DNA of 64,000 bases from Aliivibrio finisterrensis. Its GTDB lineage: Bacteria > Pseudomonadota > Gammaproteobacteria > Enterobacterales > Vibrionaceae. The notes under the pieces are model-generated. The model ran no database searches, was not told where the DNA came from, and was given only the letters and a program-made list of their open reading frames with translations. The translations under genes and the position numbers were made by a program. Shown in pieces: positions 15,785 to 25,537 of this stretch. Within the stretch, counting starts at the first letter, position 1, and every line of letters starts with the position of its first letter. The DNA lies in contig NZ_WBVP01000011.1 in the NCBI RefSeq assembly GCF_008933155.1, positions 1 through 64,000 of the forward strand, written 5' to 3'.

Positions 15785-17626
15785 TTATTCGTCTAAAAAG
15801 CTACGTAATACTTCTGAACGACTTGGATGACGTAATTTACGAAGCGCTTTTGCTTCGATTTGACGAATACGTTCACGCGTTACGTCAAATTGTTTCCCTA
15901 CTTCTTCAAGAGTATGGTCAGTATTCATATCAATACCAAAACGCATACGAAGTACTTTTGCTTCACGAGGAGTTAGGCCTGCAAGAACGTCGTTAGTTGC
16001 AAATTTCAAGCTTGTTGAAGTTGCAGAATCAACTGGAAGTTCAAGGGTGTTATCCTCGATGAAATCACCTAGGTGCGAATCTTCATCGTCACCGATTGGT
16101 GTTTCCATTGAAATTGGCTCTTTAGCGATCTTCAGAACCTTACGGATCTTGTCTTCAGGCATTTGCATGCGCTCTGCAAGTTCTTCTGGTAATGGTTCAC
16201 GGCCCATTTCTTGTAGCATTTGACGCGAGATACGGTTCAGTTTATTGATCGTTTCGATCATATGAACTGGAATACGGATCGTACGTGCTTGGTCAGCGAT
16301 TGAACGAGTGATCGCTTGACGGATCCACCATGTTGCATACGTAGAGAACTTGTAACCACGACGGTATTCAAATTTATCTACTGCCTTCATTAGACCAATA
16401 TTACCCTCTTGGATAAGATCTAGGAACTGAAGACCACGGTTCGTGTATTTCTTAGCAATAGAGATAACAAGACGTAAGTTTGCTTCAACCATTTCTTTTT
16501 TTGCACGGCGAGCTTTAGCTTCACCGATAGACATACGACGGCTGATGTCTTTGATGTTCTCTACAGGTAAACCTGTTTCTTTTTCGATGCTGTCTAGTTT
16601 AGAGATTGAACGACGAATGTCTTCTTCGTAACGCTTTAAACGCTCAACGTATGGCTTGTCTGAAGCCATGATCTCATCAAACCATTCAATCGATGATTCG
16701 TTACCAGAGAAAAGTGAAATGAATGATTTTTTAGGCATTTTGCCGTATTCCACACACATACGCATAACTAAGCGCTCTTGTGTACGAACACGATCCATGC
16801 TGCCACGCATTTCTTTTACTAGGTAATCAAACTGTTTAGGGATCAGCTTGAATTCACGGAATACGTCAGTAAGCTCGCCAATCGCTTCGCGTGCTTTTGC
16901 GTTATCACGGCCATGCTCTTCAAAAGCAAGCTGCATATTGTGATAAGAAGTACGAAGCTCTGTAAATTTCTCCAAAGCAAGCTCTGGGTCAATACCTACA
17001 TCTTCTTCTTCTTCGTCTTCAGTTTCTTCACCATCATCATCTTCATCGTCTAGATCAGATTCACTCAGTTCTGAGCCGATGTGTGTTGCTGTTGGTGCTG
17101 CAGAACCATCATCATTTGGATCAACAAAACCAGAAATGATATCAGTAAGACGAATCTCTTCAGCTTGAACTTTATCAAATTGTTCTAATAGGTATGAAAT
17201 AGCGCCTGGGAATTCAGCAACAGAGCACTGAACTTCATTGATGCCTTCTTCAATACGCTTGGCGATGTCGATTTCGCCTTCACGAGTAAGAAGTTCAACG
17301 GTACCCATTTCACGCATGTACATACGAACCGGATCCGTTGTACGGCCAATTTCACTTTCTACACTTGATAGTGCGGCTGCAGCGGCTTCTGCTGCATCTT
17401 CATCAGTTACGGCATCATCATCATTTAATGACATATCATCAGCATCAGGTGCGGTTTCTACCACTTTGATGCCCATGTCATTGATCATTTGAATAATATC
17501 TTCAACCTGCTCAGAATCTACAATTTCTTCTGGTAGGTGATCGTTAACTTCTGCGTAGGTCAGATAGCCTTGTTCCTTGCCTTTGATTACAAGTAATTTT
17601 AGCTGTGACTGCGGATTTTGATCCAT
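15785..17626 (-). CDS. rpoD: RNA polymerase sigma-70 factor
   Basis: 613 aa, the same length as E. coli sigma-70. Region 1.1 is at the N-terminus; region 1.2 contains [20 protein letters not shown]; an acidic non-conserved insert (runs of D and E near 190-215) follows. Region 2 carries [20 protein letters not shown] and [20 protein letters not shown], the core- and -10-binding helices. Region 4.2 ends in [20 protein letters not shown], the -35-binding HTH. The ATG at 17626 ([12 protein letters not shown]) was chosen over an upstream in-frame ATG at 17695: it gives the family length and has AGGA 8 nt upstream. It is last in the rpsU-yqeY-dnaG-rpoD macromolecular synthesis operon. Confidence 0.98.
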   Translation of the reverse strand: MDQNPQSQLKLLVIKGKEQGYLTYAEVNDHLPEEIVDSEQVEDIIQMINDMGIKVVETAPDADDMSLNDDDAVTDEDAAEAAAAALSSVESEIGRTTDPVRMYMREMGTVELLTREGEIDIAKRIEEGINEVQCSVAEFPGAISYLLEQFDKVQAEEIRLTDIISGFVDPNDDGSAAPTATHIGSELSESDLDDEDDDGEETEDEEEEDVGIDPELALEKFTELRTSYHNMQLAFEEHGRDNAKAREAIGELTDVFREFKLIPKQFDYLVKEMRGSMDRVRTQERLVMRMCVEYGKMPKKSFISLFSGNESSIEWFDEIMASDKPYVERLKRYEEDIRRSISKLDSIEKETGLPVENIKDISRRMSIGEAKARRAKKEMVEANLRLVISIAKKYTNRGLQFLDLIQEGNIGLMKAVDKFEYRRGYKFSTYATWWIRQAITRSIADQARTIRIPVHMIETINKLNRISRQMLQEMGREPLPEELAERMQMPEDKIRKVLKIAKEPISMETPIGDDEDSHLGDFIEDNTLELPVDSATSTSLKFATNDVLAGLTPREAKVLRMRFGIDMNTDHTLEEVGKQFDVTRERIRQIEAKALRKLRHPSRSEVLRSFLDE

Positions 17627-17774
17627 AGACGGTATCCTACTTCTGGTCTGTGTGAAGGAATTAGTATGCGAAATGCAAACCATTAATAATAGCAAATGTA
17701 TCTATTTATGACTACTGAGTAATCATTTATCACACCATAATCTTGGTGTATGGCTTAAACAGGACTAGAGGTAT

Positions 17775-19535
17775 TTAGACGAGACGGTTAATAACTAACT
17801 CAGCTAACTCTCGTTTTTCTTCGACTGATAAGCCGACGCTTCTTTCTTTAGTCTGTAAAGCTTCCACTTGCTTTTCGATACACTGGGCCAATACTTTGTC
17901 CAATGAATCTATAAATAAATCTTGTATGTTATCTTGGTCTATTGGGAGTTCCCAAGCAGCCAAGCGTGATAATAATTTCTCATTATTATCACCACGCCAA
18001 TATTCTAATAATTGGCCTGTAGTTATATGGGGATTATGTCGACAGTTTTCAAGTAATTGAAGAAATAAACTTAATCCTGGAAGTGGTATTTCTTTTACAC
18101 TGTCTAAATCTGGCACCAACTGAGTCAAATTTGGATTTTGTAGCAAGAGAGTTATTACTTCACGCATTGGTGTGCGTTTTATCTCAGGTTGTGCGAGTCG
18201 TTTTGTTTCTGGTGCACCCTGTTTAGATATTAGTTGCTGTAATTGACTTTCATCCATAATTCCAAGCGTTTTGCCAAGTTGCTCACGTAAATAGAGGCGT
18301 AAGGTGCCGCCTGGTACTTTATCAATAAGAGGAACCGCAAGTGTCGTTAGCTTGGCTTTCCCTTCTCGGCTACCAGTATCAACTTGGTCGACTAGGGTTC
18401 TAAACATGAATTCAATTAAAGATTCAGCGCTGGCTATTTCTTGTTCAAAGGCAGCTTTACCGTGTTGGCGAATATAAGTATCAGGATCTTCGCCATCCGG
18501 TAGGAACATAAATTTAAGCTGACGACCATCATTTAAGTATGGCAGTGCTTGTTCCATCGCTCGCCATGCTGCTTCTCGGCCCGCTCTATCTCCATCATAA
18601 CAACAAACAACGGTGCTTGTTTGACGGAAAAGAAGTTGCATGTGATCGCCAGTAGTTGCCGTACCTAGAGAGGCGACCGCATAATCCACCCCAAATTGGG
18701 CTAATGCAACCACATCCATATAGCCTTCGACAACAAGGGCTTGTGGTAAATCTTTATAAGCTTGCAGTGCTTCGTATAAACCATAAAGCTCTTTGCCTTT
18801 ATGGAAAATAGGTGTTTCAGGTGAATTTAAATATTTGGGAGTGCCTTCACCAATTACTCGTCCACCAAAGCCAATTACGCGACCTCGACGATCTCGAATT
18901 GGAAACATAACTCGACCACGGAAGCGGTCATAACGGCGGCCATTATCGCTTTCAATTAACATCCCACCACTGACTAAAGCATCTTGTGACGCTTTATCTC
19001 GGCCGAAGTTTTTCTTCACCAATTCCCATTCATCAGCAATATAGCCGATACCAAACTTCTGTACTATTTCACCAGAAAGTCCACGATCTTTTAGATAATT
19101 AATGGCATGAATATTAGCGGCGGATTTTAATTGGGAGCAATAAAACTGACTGATACCGCCCATTAAATCGTAGAGGCTACGTTTTTGTTCAGTACTGGCT
19201 GTTGGGCCTGAAGGGGCATTAAATCCACTGCGTTGTTCGCGAGGAACATCAAGACCCAGCATAGAAGCAAGTTCTTCGATGGCTTCAACAAACTCTAAGC
19301 GGTCAAACTCCATAAGGAAGTCAATTGCGTTGCCGTGAACACCACAACCGAAGCAGTGATAGAATTGTTTTTCTTGGCTAACAGAGAAAGAAGGGGATTT
19401 TTCATTATGGAATGGACAGCATGCGCCGTAGTTTTTCCCTTGTTTTTTCAGTTTTACTCTTGCGTCAATAATATCGACAATGTCGTGTCGATTTAAAAGC
19501 TCATCAATAAAACTGCGAGGGATATGTCCAGCCAT
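17775..19535 (-). CDS. dnaG: DNA primase
   Basis: 586 aa; makes the RNA primers for replication with DnaB. The N-terminal CHC2 zinc finger is seen as CPFHNEKSPSFSV and YHCFGCGVHGNAIDF. The catalytic TOPRIM core includes ALVVEGYMDVVAL and CCYDGDRAGREAAWRAM (acidic metal ligands). The C-terminal DnaB-interacting domain is the less conserved last 150 residues. ATG 19535 has AGGA 8 nt upstream. It lies between yqeY and rpoD; a hairpin in the gap to yqeY may lower its expression relative to S21, as in enterobacteria. Confidence 0.97.
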   Translation of the reverse strand: MAGHIPRSFIDELLNRHDIVDIIDARVKLKKQGKNYGACCPFHNEKSPSFSVSQEKQFYHCFGCGVHGNAIDFLMEFDRLEFVEAIEELASMLGLDVPREQRSGFNAPSGPTASTEQKRSLYDLMGGISQFYCSQLKSAANIHAINYLKDRGLSGEIVQKFGIGYIADEWELVKKNFGRDKASQDALVSGGMLIESDNGRRYDRFRGRVMFPIRDRRGRVIGFGGRVIGEGTPKYLNSPETPIFHKGKELYGLYEALQAYKDLPQALVVEGYMDVVALAQFGVDYAVASLGTATTGDHMQLLFRQTSTVVCCYDGDRAGREAAWRAMEQALPYLNDGRQLKFMFLPDGEDPDTYIRQHGKAAFEQEIASAESLIEFMFRTLVDQVDTGSREGKAKLTTLAVPLIDKVPGGTLRLYLREQLGKTLGIMDESQLQQLISKQGAPETKRLAQPEIKRTPMREVITLLLQNPNLTQLVPDLDSVKEIPLPGLSLFLQLLENCRHNPHITTGQLLEYWRGDNNEKLLSRLAAWELPIDQDNIQDLFIDSLDKVLAQCIEKQVEALQTKERSVGLSVEEKRELAELVINRLV

Positions 19536-19559
19536 TTTTCTTTTCCTGTAGATACAAAC

Positions 19560-19590
19560 AAGCCGTGCATATCTAAAGATAGCACGGCTT
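19560..19590 (-). terminator. Attenuator-like hairpin between yqeY and dnaG
   Basis: AAGCCGTGC and GCACGGCTT form a 9-bp stem, extended by AT pairs, in the 75-bp gap before dnaG. A U-rich but imperfect tail (TGTTTGT) follows on the minus strand. In enterobacteria an internal terminator between rpsU and dnaG keeps primase scarce; this hairpin holds the same position. Confidence 0.6.
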
Positions 19591-19610
19591 GCTTTATAAA
19601 TAGAGTATTA

Positions 19611-20054
19611 TTAAGCCAGTTTAGAACGAACTAATTGGCTTACTTTACCCATGTCAGCGCGGCCTTGGATTTGAGGTTTTAACACGCCCATCACCTTGCC
19701 CATATCTTGCATTCCTTCAGCACCTGATTCTGCAATTGCTTTGTCTAATAACTCGGCAACTTCTTCATCGGTAAGTGCTTGTGGCATGAAATCTTCAAGC
19801 ACTGTAATTTCAGCACTTTCTTTTTCAGCAAGATCATCACGACCAGCGGCAGAGAACTGCGATACTGAATCACGACGTTGTTTAACCATCTTAGTTAAAA
19901 CAGCGATAATATCATCGTCAGACAACGTTGTATGACCATCGATTTCACGTTGTTTTATTTCAGATAAAGCTAAACGAATAGTGCCAAGGCGTAATTTATC
20001 CTTGGCTTTCATCGCTAACTTTTGCTCGTCTTTGAGTTGTTCAATTAGAGCCAT
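19611..20054 (-). CDS. GatB/YqeY domain-containing protein
   Basis: 147 aa, matching the whole YqeY family (also the C-terminal tail domain of the GatB amidotransferase subunit). The usual signature is visible: LKDEQKLAMKAKDKLRLGTI, then RLALSEIKQ near the start and GKVMGVLKPQIQGRADMGKV near the end. The family binds tRNA in GatB; the role of the free-standing protein is not established. It sits between rpsU and dnaG, a position common in vibrios and pseudomonads. Confidence 0.9.
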   Translation of the reverse strand: MALIEQLKDEQKLAMKAKDKLRLGTIRLALSEIKQREIDGHTTLSDDDIIAVLTKMVKQRRDSVSQFSAAGRDDLAEKESAEITVLEDFMPQALTDEEVAELLDKAIAESGAEGMQDMGKVMGVLKPQIQGRADMGKVSQLVRSKLA

Positions 20055-20085
20055 AACTTAATCCTAATTAAATTTAGGTAAGTTA

Positions 20086-20301
20086 TTAGTACAGGCGAAC
20101 GCGACGTGCGTTTTCGCGAGACAGCTTCTTAGCGTGACGCTTTTGAGCTGCTGCTTTAGCGCGTTTACGTACTGTAGTAGGTTTTTCGTAATGCTCACGA
20201 CGGCGAACTTCAGAAAGAACCCCTGCTTTTTCGCAAGAGCGTTTGAAACGACGTAGTGCAACGTCGAACGGTTCGTTTTCACGTACTTTAACTACTGGCA
20301 T
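20086..20301 (-). CDS. rpsU: Small ribosomal subunit protein bS21
   Basis: 71 aa, nearly identical to E. coli S21 ([20 protein letters not shown], then RSCEKAGVL), with the Arg/Lys-rich tail typical of the family. S21 helps 30S subunits start translation. It is the first gene of the macromolecular synthesis operon. AAAGG lies 4 nt before the ATG. The 227-bp gap to the divergent tsaD must carry both promoters. Confidence 0.98.
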   Translation of the reverse strand: MPVVKVRENEPFDVALRRFKRSCEKAGVLSEVRRREHYEKPTTVRKRAKAAAQKRHAKKLSRENARRVRLY

Positions 20302-20528
20302 ATGCCTTTCACCTCAGGTGTTAGTCAATTCGCTGGTAGTTATAATTAACCAGCTATTATTCAAATTGGTGCCGAATTTTAATCCGATCAAGACGTTTTG
20401 TAAAGTACTCTTGATTAAGAATTGAGTAATTTCTTTGTTTATTTTGTCTTCTCTAGCGATCAGGTCGCTTGAGGTCGTGTAATGATGAAGGTAGTATGGC
20501 GATAAATTAACAGGTAACTGAGAAAAAT

Positions 20529-21548
20529 ATGCGAATTTTAGGCATTGAAACCTCGTGTGATGAAACGGGTATTGCGATTTATGATGATGAAAAAGGGCTA
20601 TTAGCTCATCAACTGTATAGCCAAGTAAAACTGCACGCAGATTATGGTGGTGTCGTACCTGAATTGGCCTCTCGTGACCATGTTAAAAAGACGATCCCTT
20701 TGATTCAAGCGGCATTAAATGATGCAGGTCTGACTAAAGATGACATCGATGGTATTGCATATACTGCAGGTCCTGGGCTTGTTGGTGCATTATTAGTTGG
20801 CTCTACGATTGGTCGAAGCATTGCATATGCGTGGGATGTTCCAGCGATTCCTGTTCACCACATGGAAGGTCATTTACTTGCACCAATGCTTGAAGATGTA
20901 CCACCGGAATTCCCATTTGTTGCTTTGCTTGTGTCTGGTGGTCACACCATGATGGTTGAAGTAAAGGGCATTGGTGAATATCAAATTTTAGGTGAATCTG
21001 TGGATGATGCTGCTGGTGAAGCGTTTGATAAAACAGCTAAATTAATGGGGCTAGATTACCCAGGCGGACCGTTATTATCAAAACTGGCTGAGAGCGGCAC
21101 AAAAGGACGCTTTAAGTTTCCTCGTCCTATGACAGATCGTCCAGGTTTGGATTTTAGCTTCTCTGGTTTGAAAACATTTGCTGCGAATACGATTCGTGCG
21201 AATGATGATGATTTACAAACTCGTGCTGATATTGCGTTTGCTTTCCAAGAAGCGGTTGTTGATACATTAGCAATTAAATGTCGTCGTGCATTAAAACAAA
21301 CGGGCATGAAACGTTTAGTAATGGCTGGTGGTGTAAGTGCGAATAAATACTTACGTCAAGAGCTTGAAGTGATGATGAAAAAAATTGGTGGAGAGGTGTT
21401 CTACCCTCGAACTGAATTTTGTACCGATAATGGTGCGATGATCGCTTATGCGGGTATGCAACGTCTGAAGAATGGTGAAACAACGGATTTGGCGGTTCAA
21501 GCTAAACCTCGTTGGCCAATAGATCAGTTAGAGCCAATTAAAAAATAA
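20529..21548 (+). CDS. tsaD: tRNA N6-adenosine threonylcarbamoyltransferase
   Basis: 339 aa of the ASKHA/Kae1 fold. With TsaB and TsaE it transfers threonylcarbamoyl to A37 of ANN-decoding tRNAs. The opening [20 protein letters not shown] is the nucleotide-binding strand; [11 protein letters not shown] carries the two metal-binding His residues; and [28 protein letters not shown] and [12 protein letters not shown] are further family blocks. Length is normal (E. coli 337). It is transcribed divergently from rpsU, the same arrangement as in E. coli. Confidence 0.97.
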   Translation: MRILGIETSCDETGIAIYDDEKGLLAHQLYSQVKLHADYGGVVPELASRDHVKKTIPLIQAALNDAGLTKDDIDGIAYTAGPGLVGALLVGSTIGRSIAYAWDVPAIPVHHMEGHLLAPMLEDVPPEFPFVALLVSGGHTMMVEVKGIGEYQILGESVDDAAGEAFDKTAKLMGLDYPGGPLLSKLAESGTKGRFKFPRPMTDRPGLDFSFSGLKTFAANTIRANDDDLQTRADIAFAFQEAVVDTLAIKCRRALKQTGMKRLVMAGGVSANKYLRQELEVMMKKIGGEVFYPRTEFCTDNGAMIAYAGMQRLKNGETTDLAVQAKPRWPIDQLEPIKK

Positions 21549-21587
21549 GATGATCCACTTAGATTGTAAAAGATCGTTATCTATATA

Positions 21588-21610
21588 AAGGGGCTAATTA
21601 GTCCCTTTTT
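21588..21610. terminator. Convergent terminator between tsaD and plsY
   Basis: AAGGGGCTAATTAGTCCCTT forms a short stem followed by a T run on the plus strand. It overlaps the plsY stop codon. Confidence 0.55.
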
Positions 21611-22194
21611 CTTTGCCAAATTTTCTTTTCTTCGCCGGCAAAGAAACGGCGTATATTTTCATGATGCTTGAGAACGATTAAGCAAGAAAGCATAGCAACA
21701 GGTAGCGTGTATTGAGGTTTTACAAACCAAGTGAATAAAGGGGCAAGTAACGCGGTAAGCATCGAGGCTAAAGAAGAGTAGCCAGTGACTAATATCGTAA
21801 TAACCCAACTACCAAATAACATTCCTGTTAAATCCAACCCAATTGGAGCAAGTGCGCCAAGGGCCGTTGCGACTCCCTTTCCCCCTTTAAAATGAAAAAA
21901 TAACGGATACATGTGACCTAAGCAGGCCGAAATAGCAATGATGCCTAATAGAAGAGGGTTAATCTCAAGAAAGTAGCCTCCCCAAACCGGTAGCATACCT
22001 TTTAAGATATCACAGAGAAGAACCAAACCAGCGGCACCTTTACCACCGAGACGATAGACATTGGTCGCGCCAGGGTTATGAGAACCGTATTTTCTAGGGT
22101 CAGGTAACCCTTTCAATCGACAAATTAAAACCGCACTAGAGATCGATCCTAGCAGATAGGCGATGATGATCATAATTAGTGCAAGAGGGGTCAT
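21598..22194 (-). CDS. plsY: Glycerol-3-phosphate acyltransferase (acyl-phosphate type)
   Basis: 198-aa inner-membrane protein with about five hydrophobic segments. It acylates glycerol-3-phosphate using acyl-phosphate, the first step of phospholipid synthesis. Family motifs are present: [39 protein letters not shown] and [14 protein letters not shown]. The ATG at 22194 (MTPLALI) is preferred to the upstream in-frame ATG at 22230 because AAAGG lies 7 nt before it and the length then fits the family. It is convergent with tsaD and divergent from folB. Confidence 0.95.
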   Translation of the reverse strand: MTPLALIMIIIAYLLGSISSAVLICRLKGLPDPRKYGSHNPGATNVYRLGGKGAAGLVLLCDILKGMLPVWGGYFLEINPLLLGIIAISACLGHMYPLFFHFKGGKGVATALGALAPIGLDLTGMLFGSWVITILVTGYSSLASMLTALLAPLFTWFVKPQYTLPVAMLSCLIVLKHHENIRRFFAGEEKKIWQRKRD

Positions 22195-22339
22195 GAATGA
22201 GCCTTTATTTAAGTGATCAGGAGCGAACAAAAATCATTTTTATAGTATATTGCTGAACATATCGAGCAAGGTAATATCAATATTACGTTGTTTTTCTTTT
22301 GATGGGTATCCGACCTCTTAATAAAAAGTGTGATCAAAG

Positions 22340-22693
22340 ATGGATTTAGTATTTATAAAACAGCTTGAAGTTATTACAACCATTGGCGTTTATGAATGGG
22401 AACAAGGCATTAAACAAAAGCTTGTATTAGATATTGATATGGCTCATGACAATAAACCTGCAGCAGCATCTGATGATGTTCAACATTGTTTAAACTACGC
22501 AGAAGTGAGTGAGGCGGTGACGGCTCATATTCAAAACGGTCGCTTCTTATTAGTTGAGCGTGTTGCAGAGGAGATCGCAGATCTTATTATGACTCGTTTT
22601 TCAGTGCCTTGGATCCGCATTCATTTATCTAAACCAGGTGCAGTGGTAAATGCACACAGTGTTGGGGTTGTGATTGAGCGAGGAAGCAAATGA
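22340..22693 (+). CDS. folB: Dihydroneopterin aldolase
   Basis: 117 aa. It cleaves 7,8-dihydroneopterin to 6-hydroxymethyl-dihydropterin in folate synthesis. The opening MDLVFIKQLEVITTIGVYEW contains the conserved G-x-Y/E-W, and LNYAEVSEAV and LVERVAEEIADLI are typical. Length matches E. coli FolB (122 aa). Its TGA overlaps the ATG of folK by 4 nt, and the two enzymes act in sequence. Confidence 0.95.
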   Translation: MDLVFIKQLEVITTIGVYEWEQGIKQKLVLDIDMAHDNKPAAASDDVQHCLNYAEVSEAVTAHIQNGRFLLVERVAEEIADLIMTRFSVPWIRIHLSKPGAVVNAHSVGVVIERGSK

Positions 22694-23178
22694 TCACAAC
22701 TTATATTGGTATTGGCTCCAATATTTCTCCTGAAAAAAATGTAAAAATAGCCATTGATGAATTACATCAACTTGGTGAAGTAACAAAAGTGTCAACGGTA
22801 TATGAAGCTGAGCCTGTGGGTTTTTCTGGTCATAATTTTTTCAATTTAGTCGTTGAGCTAAAGGTGAATCACTCACTGGGTGAACTTGGTGCTCTATTGC
22901 GTGCGATTGAAATTAAATGGGGCAGAGAAGTCAATGCGAAGAAGAACCAAGATCGAACATTAGATTTAGATATTCTTTTGTATGGTGATTTGGTTTCAGA
23001 ATCGGATCCCAAATTACCTCGAGAGGATCTGTTTAAGTTTGCCTTTGCTATTTTACCAATGGTAGAACTGAATCCAGATCTGATTATCCCAAGTACACAA
23101 CGTACCATCAGTGAAATTTGGGCTGAATTTCCTTATTCTCAATCATTAAAACCAGCTTTATTAAACTTAACATTCTAA
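22690..23178 (+). CDS. folK: 2-amino-4-hydroxy-6-hydroxymethyldihydropteridine pyrophosphokinase
   Basis: 162 aa. It transfers pyrophosphate from ATP to the product of FolB. The family features are YIGIGSNISPEKN at the start, FFNLVVELK, and RTLDLDILLYGD with the two Mg-binding Asp residues, followed by LPREDLFKFAF in the position of the usual PH-x-R-x-FVL block. The usual His is absent there, as in some other vibrio-type FolK proteins. It is translationally coupled to folB. Confidence 0.95.
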   Translation: MITTYIGIGSNISPEKNVKIAIDELHQLGEVTKVSTVYEAEPVGFSGHNFFNLVVELKVNHSLGELGALLRAIEIKWGREVNAKKNQDRTLDLDILLYGDLVSESDPKLPREDLFKFAFAILPMVELNPDLIIPSTQRTISEIWAEFPYSQSLKPALLNLTF

Positions 23179-23187
23179 TGGACTATC

Positions 23188-23991
23188 ATGACATATCTTG
23201 AAGCATTTTTTCTTGCGTTGCTGCAAGGATTTACTGAGTTTTTACCTATCTCGAGCTCCGCTCATCTTATTCTTCCTTCCGCTGTTCTTGGGTGGCCAGA
23301 TCAAGGCTTAGCCTTTGATGTTGCTGTTCATGTGGGTACTTTAGCGGCGGTGATTATTTATTTTAGAAAAGAGGTAGTGAGCTTATTAACTGCTTGGGTT
23401 GGTTCTATTGTTAAAAAAGAGCACAACAAAGAATCTAAATTAGCTTGGTTAATCATTTTATCGACTATTCCGGCTGCACTTTGTGGTCTGTTGTTTAAAG
23501 ATTTTATCGAAGTGTATTTACGTAGTGCGTGGGTTATTGCAACCACAACGATTGTATTTGGCCTTTTACTTTGGTGGGTTGATAAAAACTCAGAGTTAGT
23601 TAAAGACGAGTATGAAATGACGTGGAAAAAAGCGTTATTTTTAGGTATTGCTCAAGCGATGGCGATGATCCCAGGAACCTCTCGTTCAGGCATTACTATT
23701 ACTGCTGCTCTTTATTTAGGCTTTACTCGTGAAGCGGCTGCGCGTTTTTCATTCTTAATGTCGATCCCAATCATTACTCTTGCCGGATCTTATCTTGGTC
23801 TTAAATTGGCGATGAGTGATATTTCAATTAATTTTGGTCTATTAAGTACCGGTGTGGTGGTTTCTTTTATCAGTGCTTATATTTGTATTCACTTTTTCTT
23901 GAAGCTGATTTCAAGCATGGGAATGACGCCGTTTGTTATCTACCGTTTGTTGTTAGGTGCCGGCTTGTTTGCTTGGTTAAGTTTCGGTTAG
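23188..23991 (+). CDS. uppP: Undecaprenyl-diphosphatase
   Basis: 267-aa polytopic membrane protein that dephosphorylates undecaprenyl pyrophosphate for cell-wall lipid-carrier recycling; its overproduction gives bacitracin resistance. Both family motifs are seen: [20 protein letters not shown] (the (E/Q)-x3-E box and SSSAH) and [16 protein letters not shown] (the PGxSRSG box). It starts 9 bp after folK and may share its transcript. Confidence 0.96.
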   Translation: MTYLEAFFLALLQGFTEFLPISSSAHLILPSAVLGWPDQGLAFDVAVHVGTLAAVIIYFRKEVVSLLTAWVGSIVKKEHNKESKLAWLIILSTIPAALCGLLFKDFIEVYLRSAWVIATTTIVFGLLLWWVDKNSELVKDEYEMTWKKALFLGIAQAMAMIPGTSRSGITITAALYLGFTREAAARFSFLMSIPIITLAGSYLGLKLAMSDISINFGLLSTGVVVSFISAYICIHFFLKLISSMGMTPFVIYRLLLGAGLFAWLSFG

Positions 23992-24000
23992 AAACTAGAG

Positions 24001-24186
24001 GCTATACGCTTCGCTAACTAGAAACGATAAGAGCGAGTATTGCTGGCGTGGCAATGTTCTAGGCTTCAGGGCGCTACGCTTGCAGGTCTCAGGTGTACTT
24101 GGTTTTGATTTTCCTGAAACCTGAAACCTGAACCTTAGCTTTTATAGTTCCTAGAGCGAAGCGTTCTAGTCAGCGTAGCGTATAGC
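24001..24186. repeat. 186-bp long-hairpin repeat element
   Basis: The outer arms, GCTATACGCTTCGCTAACTA and three more bases (24001-24023) and its complement at 24164-24186, match at 21 of 23 positions. Inner arms such as AGGTCTCAGGT (about 24090) and ACCTGAAACCT (about 24120) also pair. The element fills the gap between the convergent uppP and cca genes and its right end overlaps cca's stop region. It looks like a dispersed intergenic palindromic repeat and may double as a terminator. Confidence 0.75.
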
Positions 24187-25410
24187 TTATTTGATATCCA
24201 ACTTACTCTTCACTGCTTCAACTCGTCTTTTACTCAACTCTTCTCTAATCTCAGCGCCTTTAAATCCAGCAGCAACCACTTCTTTCACTTCCACACTTTT
24301 TGCAGCATCAAACGCCATTTTAAAACGCGCTTTTTGTGGGTAAGGTTCTGACTCTAGTCCTAACCGTCCCGCATGATCAGCTTGGCAACAAAGTAAAATA
24401 GGTTCTAAGCGCTCAGGCTTACGCCATACATCCATTTTATCGAGTATTTTAATAAAGGTTTGAGCACGAAGCTCAGAAGCTCGATGGATATTGGTGTGAT
24501 GCTCACAAACCAGTAACGCTAAATCTCGATATTCATTGGGAACCCGAACACGATTGCATAGTTGCTTAATGATTTTAATACCAGTATGGCAATGCATTTT
24601 ATGGCTTGGCCATTCTGACTCTGGCGTAATGCCTTTTCCTAAGTCGTGGACTTGAGCTGCAAAACGAGTCGGTAAGTCTTGGCTTAGTAATGTGGCTTGT
24701 TGAGCCACCATTAATGTATGAACACCCGTATCAATTTCTGGATGCCATTTTTCAGGTTGAGGCACACCGAACAATGCATTCAACTCAGGTAATACAACCG
24801 CTAGAGCACCACATTCTTTTAGTACGGAAAGAAAGACCTCAGGGTGTTGGCTCGATAGTGACTTCTCCCATTCTTGCCATACGCGCTCAGGCGTTAGGTG
24901 AGACAACTCTCCACTCTCTACCAAGGTTTTCATTAAGGTCATGGTTTCTGGTGCGACAGTAAAACCGAGAGAATGAAAGCGAGCAGCAAATCGAGCGACA
25001 CGTAATACCCGCAGTGGGTCTTCGACAAACGCGTCAGATACGTGGCGTAATAAGCGATTATTTAAATCATCTTGTCCATTGTAAGGATCGATGAGTTCAC
25101 CATTATCGGCTTTAGCAATCGCATTAATGGTAAGGTCGCGGCGCAGTAAATCTTCTTCTAACGTAACATCGGGTTCCGCGTAACAAGTAAACCCTTTATA
25201 CCCTTGACCACTTTTACGCTCTGTTCTTGCTAGGGCATATTCTTCTTTGGTTTTTGGGTGAAGAAAGACAGGAAAGTCTTGGCCAACCGCTTGATAGCCA
25301 AGTGAATCCATTTTGTTTGGTGTAGAGCCAACAACAACCCAGTCTTTATCTTTTACCTCAATATTGAGAAGTGAATCTCGAACGGCGCCACCAACTAAAT
25401 AAATATCCAC
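24187..25410 (-). CDS. cca: CCA tRNA nucleotidyltransferase with HD phosphohydrolase domain
   Basis: 407 aa. It adds or repairs the 3' CCA of tRNAs. The N-terminal nucleotidyltransferase core is [20 protein letters not shown] with the metal-binding pair at DKDW; the [10 protein letters not shown] and [11 protein letters not shown] motifs follow. The C-terminal half has an HD domain ([14 protein letters not shown]) as in E. coli Cca, giving 2',3'-cyclic phosphodiesterase activity. The start is GTG at 25410 with AGGG 6 nt upstream; no ATG lies near. It is followed by the 186-bp hairpin repeat. Confidence 0.96.
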   Translation of the reverse strand: MDIYLVGGAVRDSLLNIEVKDKDWVVVGSTPNKMDSLGYQAVGQDFPVFLHPKTKEEYALARTERKSGQGYKGFTCYAEPDVTLEEDLLRRDLTINAIAKADNGELIDPYNGQDDLNNRLLRHVSDAFVEDPLRVLRVARFAARFHSLGFTVAPETMTLMKTLVESGELSHLTPERVWQEWEKSLSSQHPEVFLSVLKECGALAVVLPELNALFGVPQPEKWHPEIDTGVHTLMVAQQATLLSQDLPTRFAAQVHDLGKGITPESEWPSHKMHCHTGIKIIKQLCNRVRVPNEYRDLALLVCEHHTNIHRASELRAQTFIKILDKMDVWRKPERLEPILLCCQADHAGRLGLESEPYPQKARFKMAFDAAKSVEVKEVVAAGFKGAEIREELSKRRVEAVKSKLDIK

Positions 25411-25537
25411 GTTTTGCCCTACTCGCTACCAAGATAAAGAGAACTTTCTTTACTTTCTTCTTTCCAATGATACCGTACAATAATGGTTTATTGACTTTTA
25501 TTCTTAGAATTCTCTAGATAGGACACATTGCATCTTT

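Noticed and set aside
17627-17695. N-terminal extension of RpoD from ATG 17695
   Set aside because: The extra 23 residues are not part of sigma-70, and the downstream ATG has a ribosome binding site and gives 613 aa, the family length.
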